This document shows, one piece after another, positions 33,340 through 42,403 of a DNA stretch of 64,000 bases. The notes under the pieces are model-generated. The model saw nothing but the letters and a program-made list of their open reading frames with translations, was not told the origin of the DNA and searched no databases. Position 1 is the first letter of the stretch. Each line of letters begins with the position of its first letter. Location: assembly GCF_904848625.1 (NCBI RefSeq), contig NZ_CAJHCP010000017.1, positions 55,035-119,034 of the forward strand. The letters run 5' to 3'. The translations under genes were made by a program, and so were the position numbers. The DNA is from Paraburkholderia metrosideri. GTDB lineage: Bacteria > Pseudomonadota > Gammaproteobacteria > Burkholderiales > Burkholderiaceae.

Positions 33340-36300
33340 CTACTTGGCCACGACCACTGGAATGCCACGCAACTGACCCGCACCCTTCATCTCCTGCAAC
33401 GACTTTTTCACCGCTTCACCGGTCGCCGCATCGATCAGCAAGCTCGCAGCGAGATCACGCTCACCCCGCTTCACTCCCGCCAGGTTCGCTAGCTTTACGT
33501 GACCGTAGCCGCGTACACGCGCATGCAGATCGGCGAGCTTGGCCACGTCTTCCAGGTTATTTGCGTTGAGTTTCGCGAGTGCGCGTTGCAACGTGGTTTC
33601 GTAATCGTCAGCGAGTTCGCGCTCCATCCTGCGCTCCAGCGTGCGGCCAAACGGATCGAACAGCGTGCCGCGCAAACCACGCCATTTCGCCATCATGCCG
33701 AGCACCGGCCACATCCATTGACCGAAAACTTTCTTGGTCGGATTGACGCCAGGTTGGGCTCGCGTCAGCGTGGGCGGCGCGAGGTTGAACTTGATGCCAA
33801 AGTCTTTACCCGCTACGCCTTCAAATTGCGCTTCAAGTGCCTCACGGAAAGCAGCATCCGTATGCAGTCGCGCGACTTCGTATTCGTCCTTCACCGCCAG
33901 CAGTCGATAGAACGTCGTGGCCACTGCACGCGTCACGCGCTCGCTTTGCGGATTCACCGCACGTTCTGCACGACGCGCCGCATCGACCAGCGCGCGATAA
34001 CGCGTCACATACGCTGCGCCACCGTAAATTTGCAGACGCCCTTCGCGATGCGTGATCAGTTCGTCGAGCGTATCGACTCTCGCCGCCTGCTTCGGCAGAT
34101 GCCGCGCCTGCCACAGCGATTCCAGCGCAGCCGGATCTTCGGCAGCCATGCGGCCGATTGAAAACGCCAGTTGATTCATCGTCACCGCGACGTTGTTCAA
34201 TTCGATCGCACGCATCAAGGCAGCGAACGACACTGGGACGAGGCCGAGTTGCCACGCATAGCCAAGCATCAGGATATTCGCGCCGATCGTATCGCCGAGA
34301 AAACGCGTGGCGAGCGCTTGCGCGTCGCACGTCGACATGCGCTCCGGTCCCGCAGCGTGACGCATCTTGTCGATCAATGCGTCGGCGTGCAACGTCGCGT
34401 CGGGGTTCGTCACGAAGGTCGCGTTCGGAATCGCGTGCGTGTTGACGACGATCCGCGTGCGGCCGTGACGCACCGTTTGCAATGCGTCGGCACTGGCACC
34501 CACTACCATGTCGCAGGCGAGCAGCACGTCGGCCTGTTGTGTGTCGATGCGAACCTGATTGAGCCATTCATCACGCGCGGCAAAACGAACGAACGACAGC
34601 ACCGAGCCGCCCTTTTGCGCAAAGCCCATGAAGTCCAGCACCGACGCGCTTTTGCCCTCCAGATGCGCAGCCATGCTGATCAATGCGCCCACCGTCACGA
34701 CGCCCGTGCCGCCGACGCCCGTCACCAGAATGTCGTACGGCGCGGCGTCGAGATGCGTCGCGGGAATCTTCAGTGCGTCAATGTGGGCGGCGAGTGCTTG
34801 CGGATCGAACGCGACGCCTGCGGCTTTTTTCAACTTGCCGCCTTCCACCGTGACGAAGCTTGGGCAGAAGCCGTTCACGCACGAGTAGTCCTTATTGCAT
34901 GACGATTGATCGATCCGGCGCTTGCGGCCTACCGCCGTCTCAACCGGCTCCACCGACAAACAGTTCGACTGCACACCGCAATCGCCGCAGCCTTCGCAGA
35001 CTTCTTCGTTGATGAACAGACGTTTGTCCGGATCGGGAAACTCGCCTTTCTTCCTGCGACGCCGTTTTTCCGCCGCACAGGTCTGGTCATAAATCAGCAC
35101 GGTCACGCCGTCGGTGTCGCGCAATTCGCGCTGCACGGCGTCCATCTCGCTGCGATGGTGGAACGTGGTGCCTTTCGGAAAGAGATCGTGATGACCGTCG
35201 TACTTCTCCGGTTCATCGCTGACCACGACGAAGCGTGATACACCCTCCGCTTCTACCTGACGCGCGATTTGCGGAACGGAGATGCTGCCGTCCACCGGTT
35301 GTCCGCCCGTCATCGCGACGGCATCGTTATAAAGAATCTTGTACGTAATGGTCGTTTTCGCCGCGACTGCCTGGCGGATCGCGAGAATGCCCGAATGAAA
35401 GTAAGTGCCGTCGCCTAGATTCTGGAATACGTGACGCGTTTTCGTGAACATCGAATGCGATGCCCAGTCCACCCCTTCACCGCCCATCTGAATCAGACCG
35501 GTGGTGTCACGCTCCATCCACGACGCCATGAAGTGGCAGCCAATTCCTGCATGTGCGATCGAACCATCCGGTACTTTGGTCGATGTATTGTGCGGACACC
35601 CTGAGCAGAAATACGGCGTACGTTTCACGCTATCTGCTTCATTCGACAGAATTTGCGGCGCAACCAGATCGACCACACGTTCGCGGCGATCCAGCGCAGG
35701 CTTGTGCTTCGCGAGCCACGTCGCGAACACCGGCAGAACGCGCGACGGCCGCAATTCGCCAAGCGACGACAGAAGCAGCGTGCCATCCTCCGCATTTTTT
35801 CCGACGACGATCGGCCGCGTGCCTTGCGTGCGGTGGTACAGATGGTCCTTGATCTGCTGCTCGATGACCGGACCCTTCTCTTCGATCACCAGTACTTCAG
35901 ACAAGCCCGACACGAACTCGTCGATACGCGTCATCTCCAGCGGAAACGACAGACCGACTTTGTAGATCCGCACACCGGCAGTCTCCAGGTCGGCGACGGT
36001 CAAATCGAGGCGGCGCAATGTTTCCATCAAATCCAGATGCGCTTTGCCACACGTGACGATCCCCACGTTCGCATGGAGACTCGGTGCGATCCATTTGTCG
36101 ATGCTGTTCACGCGCGAAAAGTGACGCACGGCATCGAGCTTCGCGTGCATCCGCGCTTCGATTGTCAGGCTCGGCAGATCGGGCCAGCGATTATGCAAAC
36201 CGCCGGCCGGCGCGGCGAAATCCTGCGGCACGCTCCATTCGGTTTGCAGCGCATCGAGATCGACGGTTGAACCGGATTCGACTGTTTCGGAGATCGCCTT

Positions 36301-36927
36301 GTAGCCGACCCACGCGCCCGAGAAGCGTGACAATGCCCAGCCATACAAACCGAATTCGAGCATGTCCGCGATATTCGACGGATTCACCACCGGCATATGC
36401 CAGGCCATCATCGCGAAGTCGCTCTGATGCGGCATCGACGACGACACGCAGCCGTGATCGTCGCCCGCCACGACCAGCACGCCACCATGCGGCGACGAGC
36501 CATACGCGTTGCCGTGCTTCAGTGCATCGCCGGCGCGATCGACGCCAGGGCCTTTGCCGTACCACATCGCAAAGACGCCTTCGACGGTGCGCTCCGGATC
36601 CGACTCCACCCGCTGCGTGCCGAGTACCGCGGTGCCGCCGAGTTCTTCGTTGATGGCGGGCAGAAAGCGAATATCACTCGCGGTCAGGAGTTTCTTCGCC
36701 TTCCACAACTGCTGATCGACCATGCCGAGCGGTGAGCCGCGATAGCCGCTGATAAAACCAGCGGTGTTCATCCTGTGTGCGTTGTCGAGCGCGCGCTGCA
36801 TCAACGCGACGCGCACCAGCGCCTGCGTGCCGGTCAGGAAGATCCGGCCGCGCGATGCAGTGAGATTGTCGGACAGCTTGTAATCGGCCAGTGCGGGCGT
36901 GCCGTCGATGGGCAGGCGAGCGGTCAT
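33340..36927 (-). CDS. Fused indolepyruvate ferredoxin oxidoreductase
   Basis: This is a 1195-residue fused enzyme of the IorA/IorB type. It oxidatively decarboxylates aryl pyruvates from aromatic amino acids to acyl-CoA, passing electrons to ferredoxin. The N-terminal part holds the pyrimidine-binding domain (SGYRGSPLG near residue 60). A TPP-binding domain with GDGTYFHSG is central. Near 655-705 there is a cysteine cluster (CEGCGDCGVQSNC plus CNKDYSC), from about 725 the gamma domain starting VTGVGGTGVVT, and a C-terminal DUF6537-like domain. It is a single gene read leftward, closed by the terminator at 33274. Confidence 0.9.
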   Translation of the reverse strand: MTARLPIDGTPALADYKLSDNLTASRGRIFLTGTQALVRVALMQRALDNAHRMNTAGFISGYRGSPLGMVDQQLWKAKKLLTASDIRFLPAINEELGGTAVLGTQRVESDPERTVEGVFAMWYGKGPGVDRAGDALKHGNAYGSSPHGGVLVVAGDDHGCVSSSMPHQSDFAMMAWHMPVVNPSNIADMLEFGLYGWALSRFSGAWVGYKAISETVESGSTVDLDALQTEWSVPQDFAAPAGGLHNRWPDLPSLTIEARMHAKLDAVRHFSRVNSIDKWIAPSLHANVGIVTCGKAHLDLMETLRRLDLTVADLETAGVRIYKVGLSFPLEMTRIDEFVSGLSEVLVIEEKGPVIEQQIKDHLYHRTQGTRPIVVGKNAEDGTLLLSSLGELRPSRVLPVFATWLAKHKPALDRRERVVDLVAPQILSNEADSVKRTPYFCSGCPHNTSTKVPDGSIAHAGIGCHFMASWMERDTTGLIQMGGEGVDWASHSMFTKTRHVFQNLGDGTYFHSGILAIRQAVAAKTTITYKILYNDAVAMTGGQPVDGSISVPQIARQVEAEGVSRFVVVSDEPEKYDGHHDLFPKGTTFHHRSEMDAVQRELRDTDGVTVLIYDQTCAAEKRRRRKKGEFPDPDKRLFINEEVCEGCGDCGVQSNCLSVEPVETAVGRKRRIDQSSCNKDYSCVNGFCPSFVTVEGGKLKKAAGVAFDPQALAAHIDALKIPATHLDAAPYDILVTGVGGTGVVTVGALISMAAHLEGKSASVLDFMGFAQKGGSVLSFVRFAARDEWLNQVRIDTQQADVLLACDMVVGASADALQTVRHGRTRIVVNTHAIPNATFVTNPDATLHADALIDKMRHAAGPERMSTCDAQALATRFLGDTIGANILMLGYAWQLGLVPVSFAALMRAIELNNVAVTMNQLAFSIGRMAAEDPAALESLWQARHLPKQAARVDTLDELITHREGRLQIYGGAAYVTRYRALVDAARRAERAVNPQSERVTRAVATTFYRLLAVKDEYEVARLHTDAAFREALEAQFEGVAGKDFGIKFNLAPPTLTRAQPGVNPTKKVFGQWMWPVLGMMAKWRGLRGTLFDPFGRTLERRMERELADDYETTLQRALAKLNANNLEDVAKLADLHARVRGYGHVKLANLAGVKRGERDLAASLLIDAATGEAVKKSLQEMKGAGQLRGIPVVVAK

Positions 36928-37178
36928 GGGTGAGTCTCCGTTTGTTGTGCGTCCGCGCGCGATGGATTGGGGACCACAGAGTGACGCGGCGGAAGAGACT
37001 CTATTTTTTAGCGCCGATTAGAGTGATTTATTCCTACTTTGATACGCAGCAGTTGAATGAGCGCGAAGAGCCACACGTTTTAATGAAGTTTTGAGGTGGA
37101 TTCGCCATGCGGCGGCGGGCTTCGGGTATGCCCTGGGGCGATTGGGCGGGTTGGTGCGCCGCTTCAGGCACCGCAGTT

Positions 37179-38153
37179 TTACTGTGCCGCAGCTCTCGCC
37201 GTGACATCGGCGGCGAGCGGTGCCGCGTCGAGCGGCACGATCTCGTCGAAATGCGAATAGTCGATATGACTCACGCCGTCCTGCTCGCTCATGATGTCGA
37301 CGAAACGGTAATTCCAGAAAATCTGCTCGGACGTCCACAGATGGCGAGCCTGCATGGTTTGCGAAGTCGACTCATCGACCCCTTCGAGCGTCAGCAGCAG
37401 TGTCGTGTCGCGAGCTTTGAGCGTCTCGGTGTTCTCACCGAAGAGCGGGCTGCTTTCGTCGATCACATGCATCACCAACCAGCCCAGCTTGAAGACCGGA
37501 TGCTGATCGCGCACCAGCGTCAGGTCGTAAAGCTTGCGCATCGGAAAGCCTTCGATTGAGACCTCCTGGCGCATGATCCGCAGCTTGGCGCGGGCCTCGG
37601 CGATCACGTTCTGACGTGCATTGGCCGAGCGCACCATCAGCGTCATGCGGCCGTCAAGAGGCCGGACGACTGCCCGGCTGGCAAACACGATCTTCGCGTG
37701 CGGCCGCGAAAAGCGCGCGAAGATCAGACCTGTCGCTAACGCGATGCTGGACATGCCGACGAAGATTTCCAGCGTGGCGATCCAGTGTGCGTAGAGGGTT
37801 TGCGGATGCATGTCGCCGTAGCCGACGGTCGCCAGGGTCTCGACGCTGAAGAAGAATGCGCCGCCAAAACCCTTGGGAAACTGATTGGCAATCGACCCGT
37901 CGCCGAGCATGTAGAGCGTGGCAAACGCGGTGTTGAGCAACAGGAACAGCATCGCGAGTGAGACGAAAAACATCGGCCAGCGAACCACCAGCGCGCGGTG
38001 ATAGAGATCCTGCCAGAGCGGCGTGGGCATGCCATGCTCGATCACCGTGCGATCGTCGAGGCGCAGTTCGCGGCTGCCGCGCGGGCGACGCTTTCTGGCG
38101 CTCGCTTCGGCGTTGTCGAAGCCGGACAGACGGTCTTGAGGTTCGGTGGACAT
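37179..38153 (-). CDS. KirBac-type inward-rectifier potassium channel
   Basis: This is a 324-residue protein. Two membrane segments (about 58-82 and 124-146) flank a pore loop with the selectivity filter TVGYGD at 109-114. The C-terminal half is the cytoplasmic immunoglobulin-like IRK domain, with SRPHAKIVFA right after the second segment. Such bacterial channels conduct K+ and respond to lipids in vitro. ATG 38153 starts a basic N-terminal tail; the frame extends 13 codons further without a ribosome binding site. Only a weak site is visible. It stands alone. Confidence 0.88.
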   Translation of the reverse strand: MSTEPQDRLSGFDNAEASARKRRPRGSRELRLDDRTVIEHGMPTPLWQDLYHRALVVRWPMFFVSLAMLFLLLNTAFATLYMLGDGSIANQFPKGFGGAFFFSVETLATVGYGDMHPQTLYAHWIATLEIFVGMSSIALATGLIFARFSRPHAKIVFASRAVVRPLDGRMTLMVRSANARQNVIAEARAKLRIMRQEVSIEGFPMRKLYDLTLVRDQHPVFKLGWLVMHVIDESSPLFGENTETLKARDTTLLLTLEGVDESTSQTMQARHLWTSEQIFWNYRFVDIMSEQDGVSHIDYSHFDEIVPLDAAPLAADVTARAAAQ

Positions 38154-38359
38154 CGCGTGCTCGTGGGGATCATTCCGGGCACAGCGTAGCACGCCGGTTT
38201 GTCGGCGGAAGGGGATTTTCGGCGAGTTTGCGGCGCGGGCAGCGAGCCGGGAAAGCGATGTTTCGACGGCGCTTACAGGCGCGTGTTGCCATGTCGTGTA
38301 CAGGTTGCGCGCATCGCGCGGCCGTGCGTCGAACCAGCGTTGCCGTCTCGTTCAACCGG

Positions 38360-38605
38360 CTACGGAAACGCTCGCGGCGTCGGAATACCCGCGCCCTGTT
38401 CGATATCGTCGACCGCCTGTTGATGCGCGGCCGCTACCGCTTCGGCTTCGTCGCTATAGCCGCCGTCACCGCCAATCGTTGTCCATGACTTAACGGCTTT
38501 CTCGCGATGGCGGATTTCATATTCCGCGTCCCAGCGCGCACCGTTAAGTTCGATTGGACGGACGTGTATCGAGTACACGCCGTAGAGGAAGAGTTGTTCA
38601 GCCAT
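38360..38605 (-). CDS. Small conserved-looking protein, 81 residues
   Basis: An 81-residue soluble protein with strong GGAGG ahead of its ATG at 38605 and good codon bias. The sequence alternates strands and a helix (YSIHVRPIEL ... EAVAAAHQQAVDDIE), which suggests a small alpha/beta fold. I do not recognise it beyond resemblance to short uncharacterised Burkholderia proteins. The next small gene, at 38678, runs in the same direction 72 bases upstream, and both may share a transcript. Confidence 0.6.
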   Translation of the reverse strand: MAEQLFLYGVYSIHVRPIELNGARWDAEYEIRHREKAVKSWTTIGGDGGYSDEAEAVAAAHQQAVDDIEQGAGIPTPRAFP

Positions 38606-38677
38606 GATTGCCTCCGGCCGATAGCTGATGCAGGGCGGCGCATCGCAACAGGCGCTGCGCCAGTGCGTCGGGTCCGT

Positions 38678-38908
38678 CTAGAGTTCGATTGCCCCGAGGA
38701 TGCGGTGAGCGAGCGCCTTGGCCTCTTCAAGCGCTTCTTCAGGCGTCGACGAGGTGGCTTCCACTTCGTGCAGCCTGGTCTCGTGATCGGTGTCGGCTTC
38801 GCCGTCGTCGCGCGAGAGGGTGACCACGCCCTGCCACGTGTCGGGTCCGACTTCTTTTATCGAGGCAACGGCTGTGTAGATGCCTTTGGTGTAGGTGATG
38901 TCGTCCAT
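38678..38908 (-). CDS. Small conserved-looking protein, 76 residues
   Basis: A 76-residue acidic soluble protein. ATG at 38908 is preceded by GGAG. The N-terminal 40 residues look like beta strands (YTAVASIKEV, WQGVVTLSRD) and the end is a helix (EEALEEAKALAHRIL). The strand-then-helix order and size resemble the 81-residue neighbour, so the two may be related. Function unknown. Confidence 0.6.
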   Translation of the reverse strand: MDDITYTKGIYTAVASIKEVGPDTWQGVVTLSRDDGEADTDHETRLHEVEATSSTPEEALEEAKALAHRILGAIEL

Positions 38909-39029
38909 AACGTCGCTCCGTCTTCCAAAGGTTGCGGTTTTTTCATCCTAGCACGATGACGGAGGATCGGTTTCCTGCCCATGCGGCGCGCCATCTCCAT
39001 CACAATGCGCGCCGCACGAGGCAACAGGA

Positions 39030-39938
39030 TTACAGCAGCGCAACCACCTCATCCAGCGACGGCGCATGCGCACCCGCATGCCGGCAAGCGGCTGCGCCAG
39101 CCGCCAACGCAAACCCGAGATGCTCGGACCAGCCGCGCTGCGGCGCGGTCATCAGGCTGAACAGCAAGCCGCCGATCGACGCGTCGCCCGCGCCCACGGT
39201 GTCGACCACTTCGACGCGCGGCGGACGTGCTTCGATGACCGCTGCACCGTCGATCAGCATCGCCGACTCCGGCCCGCGCGTCACCATCACGGTCGCGCTC
39301 GGGTTCATCGCGCGCAATTGCGCGAGGGCGGCGGTTTCGTCGTCGGTCTTGAACAGCAGGCGCAGGTCTTCGTCCGATACCTTGATCAGATCGGCGAGCG
39401 CCGCCATTTTGCGCAGCGTCGGCTCGTAGCCGTGCTCCATCAGGTTCCGGTAGTTCGGATCGAAACTGATCTTCACGCCACGCGAACGCAACTCGGCGGC
39501 CAACGCGGCCAGCGTATCGCCGAGCGGTTGCCGCACGAGGCTGATGCAGCCGAAGTGCGCCCACTTCACCTGTGTCATCCAGCCATCTGGCAGCTTCGCC
39601 GGATCGAAAGCGAGATCGGCGCCGTTCTCGCCCATAAAGAAGTACGCGGGCGGATGCGTCTGATGAACGATCGCCAGCAAAGGCGGCCGCTCGACGCGTT
39701 GCATGAAGCGCATATCGAGGCCCGCCGCGACGCTCGCATTCCACAACTCGTCGGAGAAATTATCGACGCCGAGCGAACCCGCGGACGCCGTCGGCAAACC
39801 GAGCCGCGCGACGCAACGCGCGACGTTCCAGCCCGCACCGCCTGGACGCGACAGCCATTGCGACGTACCGGTGCGCACGAGGTCGGTGAGGATGTCGCCG
39901 GCCGATACGAAGAGGGGAAACTCAGGGGTCGCGTTCAT
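39030..39938 (-). CDS. PfkB-family carbohydrate kinase, probably fructokinase
   Basis: This is a 302-residue ribokinase/PfkB kinase. The N-terminal GG signature is PGGAGWNVA and the C-terminal ATP/anion-hole signature is DTVGAGDASIGG, with the catalytic Asp in GAGD. Start at 39938 has GGAGAAAG upstream and overlaps the isomerase stop (ATGA). Its place behind an AGE-family isomerase suggests that it phosphorylates the ketose produced, most likely fructose to fructose-6-phosphate. It is the last gene of the LacI operon. Confidence 0.88.
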   Translation of the reverse strand: MNATPEFPLFVSAGDILTDLVRTGTSQWLSRPGGAGWNVARCVARLGLPTASAGSLGVDNFSDELWNASVAAGLDMRFMQRVERPPLLAIVHQTHPPAYFFMGENGADLAFDPAKLPDGWMTQVKWAHFGCISLVRQPLGDTLAALAAELRSRGVKISFDPNYRNLMEHGYEPTLRKMAALADLIKVSDEDLRLLFKTDDETAALAQLRAMNPSATVMVTRGPESAMLIDGAAVIEARPPRVEVVDTVGAGDASIGGLLFSLMTAPQRGWSEHLGFALAAGAAACRHAGAHAPSLDEVVALL

Positions 39939-41218
39939 TGTGCTTTCTCCACGGACTCGGACGTGGTGGCTGCGCTGTCCGGCAGCGCATGAGCGAGCAC
40001 TTCGTAGCACGCGCCCATCGTGTGATAGTCGGTCTTGCCGGCCGGGCTCTTTTCGTCGCTGTATTTGCGGTTGTCGCAGGTGAGGATGCGATACCACGCG
40101 CCGTATTTGTGATCGACGAAATGCGTCCAGCTATAGCGCCAGATCTCGTCGTACCAGTCCCAGAAACGCTCGTTGCCGGTGCGCTTGCCGAGCAGCGCGG
40201 CGGTCGCGAAGGTTTCCGCCTGGACCCAGAAATACTTGTCGTGATCGCAGACGGTGCCGTCCGGGCCGAAGCCGTAATAAAGGCCGCCGTGGTCTTCGTC
40301 CCACGCGTGCGTCATCGCGGCGTCGAACAGTTCGATGGCGCGCGGCAATAGCCACGGCAGCGGACGGAAGCGCTCCAGAATCAGCAGCAGCTTCGCCCAT
40401 TCCGTTTGATGCCCCGGCTGAAAACCCCACGGGCGGAAAATATTCGAGCTGTCTTCTTCGTTGTAATGCCAGTCGACCGACCAGTCCGCGTGAAAGTGTT
40501 CCCACACCAGACCTTGCGACAGCTTGGCTTGACGCAGCGTGATATTCGACGCCACGCGTTCCGCGCGATCCAGATAGACGAGGTGGCCGGTGGCTTCGTG
40601 CGCGGCCAGCAGCGCCTCGGTGGTGTGCATGTTCGCGTTCTGCCCGCGATACGAACTGACTCGCCAGTCGGCCGACGCCTCATCGGCATAGAGACCGGCT
40701 GCGGCGTCCCAGAAGCGATGCTCCATCAACTCGAAGGTGGCGCCGATCATCGGCTTCGCTTCTTCGATACCGGCCATCGCCGCATGCGAGTACGCGAGCA
40801 GCACGAACGCGAGGCCGTAGCAGTGGCGCGTGCCGTCGAGCGTGCGCTTGTGGCCGTCGCGCCATTCGAGTTCCCAGTCGTAGCCCTCGTTCTGCGCGTC
40901 CCAATGGGCTTCGCGCAGGAAGCGCAAACCGTGGCGTGCGTACTCGAGATGCTTCGGGTCGCCGAACTGGCGATACGCCATCGCATAGTTAAATACGTAG
41001 CGGCAGCTGCTGACCAGGTGGCGCGTGGTTCTGTCGTAGATCGAACCGTCGTCGCGGAAGAAATGGTAGAAGCCGCCGCTCGGATCGAACACGTTCGGCG
41101 CGTAGAAATTCAGCGTGTCCTCGACGTGCGAGAGCAGAAAGTCGCGGCTGCGATAACTCTCGACGGGAGGAACCGTAGCGGCGCTGTTGGCGGGGTGAAG
41201 CGGATCAGGTTGCGTCAT
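39935..41218 (-). CDS. AGE-family sugar isomerase, probably D-mannose isomerase
   Basis: This is a 427-residue alpha/alpha-barrel protein of the N-acylglucosamine 2-epimerase family. Typical segments are SCRYVFNYAMAY, DGTRHCYGLAF, WVQAETFATAALL and the C-terminal DYHTMGACYE with the catalytic-type His. Family members interconvert mannose and fructose, or epimerise N-acylated sugars or cellobiose. The partner fructokinase and the absence of an amino-sugar gene favour mannose/fructose isomerisation. Start overlaps the LacI stop by 4 bases and the end overlaps the kinase start by 4 bases, so the three genes are tightly coupled. Confidence 0.88.
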   Translation of the reverse strand: MTQPDPLHPANSAATVPPVESYRSRDFLLSHVEDTLNFYAPNVFDPSGGFYHFFRDDGSIYDRTTRHLVSSCRYVFNYAMAYRQFGDPKHLEYARHGLRFLREAHWDAQNEGYDWELEWRDGHKRTLDGTRHCYGLAFVLLAYSHAAMAGIEEAKPMIGATFELMEHRFWDAAAGLYADEASADWRVSSYRGQNANMHTTEALLAAHEATGHLVYLDRAERVASNITLRQAKLSQGLVWEHFHADWSVDWHYNEEDSSNIFRPWGFQPGHQTEWAKLLLILERFRPLPWLLPRAIELFDAAMTHAWDEDHGGLYYGFGPDGTVCDHDKYFWVQAETFATAALLGKRTGNERFWDWYDEIWRYSWTHFVDHKYGAWYRILTCDNRKYSDEKSPAGKTDYHTMGACYEVLAHALPDSAATTSESVEKAQ

Positions 41219-42201
41219 GGCGTTTTCACCAGCGTACTGGCGCGGGCAATGAGTTGAACGGGCAAGCGGACTTCAAGCTCGGCGGGAGCGTCTTCAAGCA
41301 GCAATTCGACGCCGCGCCGGCCGAGCGCTTCCTTGTCGACGGAAAGGGTCGATAGGGGCGGTGTGGCATGCGCGGCGGCAGGGATATCGTCGAATCCGAT
41401 GATCGCGATGTGTTCGGGCACGCGCAAGCCGCGCGCGTGGCAAACGCGCAGCGCGGCAAGCGCGGCGGCGTCGTTGTAGGCAAATACGGCGTCTGGGCGC
41501 GGACCGGGGGCATCCAGCAGCCGATGCATCGCGCGTGCTGCGCCGGTGTCAGGGTCGAGGCCCGCGTCGATCGTCAATTCGAGCGACGGGTCGAACAGCA
41601 AGCCTGCTTCGAAAAACGCCTTGCGGTAGCCGAGCGCGCGCTGCGCGATGCTGAAGTGCGCCAGCGAGCCGCCGATGAACGCCACGCGCTTGCGTCCCTG
41701 TTCGAACAGATGCCGCATCGCGAGCATTGCGCCGGCGACATTGTCGAGATTCACCGAGCGCAGGCCGGGCGCCCACAGGTCGATCAGCACGAGCGGGCGT
41801 TGCATGGCGACCAGCGTGGTCAGCGTTTCCGGTTCGACGAAGCCGGCGATGGCGACCGCGTCCGGCGCGTGCAGGCGCATCTGCTGGACGACGTCTTCGG
41901 TCGGACCGGCAGTCAGCACCGACGGCACGATGCCGCGCTCGCGGCACGCGTCTTCCACGCCGTGCAGCACATGCGAGAAGAACGGGCTGGCCGCGAAGTT
42001 ATTGTGCTGACGGTGCAACAGGAAGGTCAGCCGGCGGATACGCGGACGCAATTGAGCCGCGTCGTAACCGAGTTGCCGCGCCGTTTCGACGACGCGTTCA
42101 CGGGTAGCTTCGGACAGGCCGGGCTGATTTTTCAGTGCCCGGGAGACGGTGCCGATCGACACGCTGGCCGCACGGGCGACGTCGCGGATGGTTGTGGCCA
42201 T
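41215..42201 (-). CDS. LacI-family transcriptional regulator
   Basis: This is a 328-residue protein. The HTH starts TIRDVARAASVSIGTVSRAL at residue 4, followed by the hinge and a periplasmic-binding-like sugar domain. ATG 42201 is chosen because it begins at the HTH; the frame extends 34 codons upstream through the promoter region. It is the first gene of a regulator-isomerase-kinase operon, so it is likely autoregulated and induced by a sugar of that pathway. The palindrome at 42346-42366 is a candidate operator. Confidence 0.9.
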   Translation of the reverse strand: MATTIRDVARAASVSIGTVSRALKNQPGLSEATRERVVETARQLGYDAAQLRPRIRRLTFLLHRQHNNFAASPFFSHVLHGVEDACRERGIVPSVLTAGPTEDVVQQMRLHAPDAVAIAGFVEPETLTTLVAMQRPLVLIDLWAPGLRSVNLDNVAGAMLAMRHLFEQGRKRVAFIGGSLAHFSIAQRALGYRKAFFEAGLLFDPSLELTIDAGLDPDTGAARAMHRLLDAPGPRPDAVFAYNDAAALAALRVCHARGLRVPEHIAIIGFDDIPAAAHATPPLSTLSVDKEALGRRGVELLLEDAPAELEVRLPVQLIARASTLVKTP

Positions 42202-42345
42202 CAAATGAAGCGGCACGCCGGAGTGCGGCCGCGTGGTGTTTGGGTCCGGGCGATTGTATAGTAAAACGCCGCTCGAACGGCCCGTATGGCGGCCTGTCGA
42301 CACCCGGAAATACCCGTAGATGTTGATGCTGGCCCAGAATATGCT

Positions 42346-42366
42346 GTTTAGTAAAATTGGCTAAAC
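42346..42366. promoter_or_regulatory. Candidate LacI-family operator
   Basis: GTTTAG and CTAAAC, perfect inverted arms 9 bases apart, form a 21-base palindrome 145 bases upstream of the lacI-type start. LacI proteins bind palindromes of about this length. A second weak site was not found. Confidence 0.45.
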
Positions 42367-42403
42367 ATGCTGCTTCCGCGATGCGATGCGATGCGCTGAC
42401 CAG

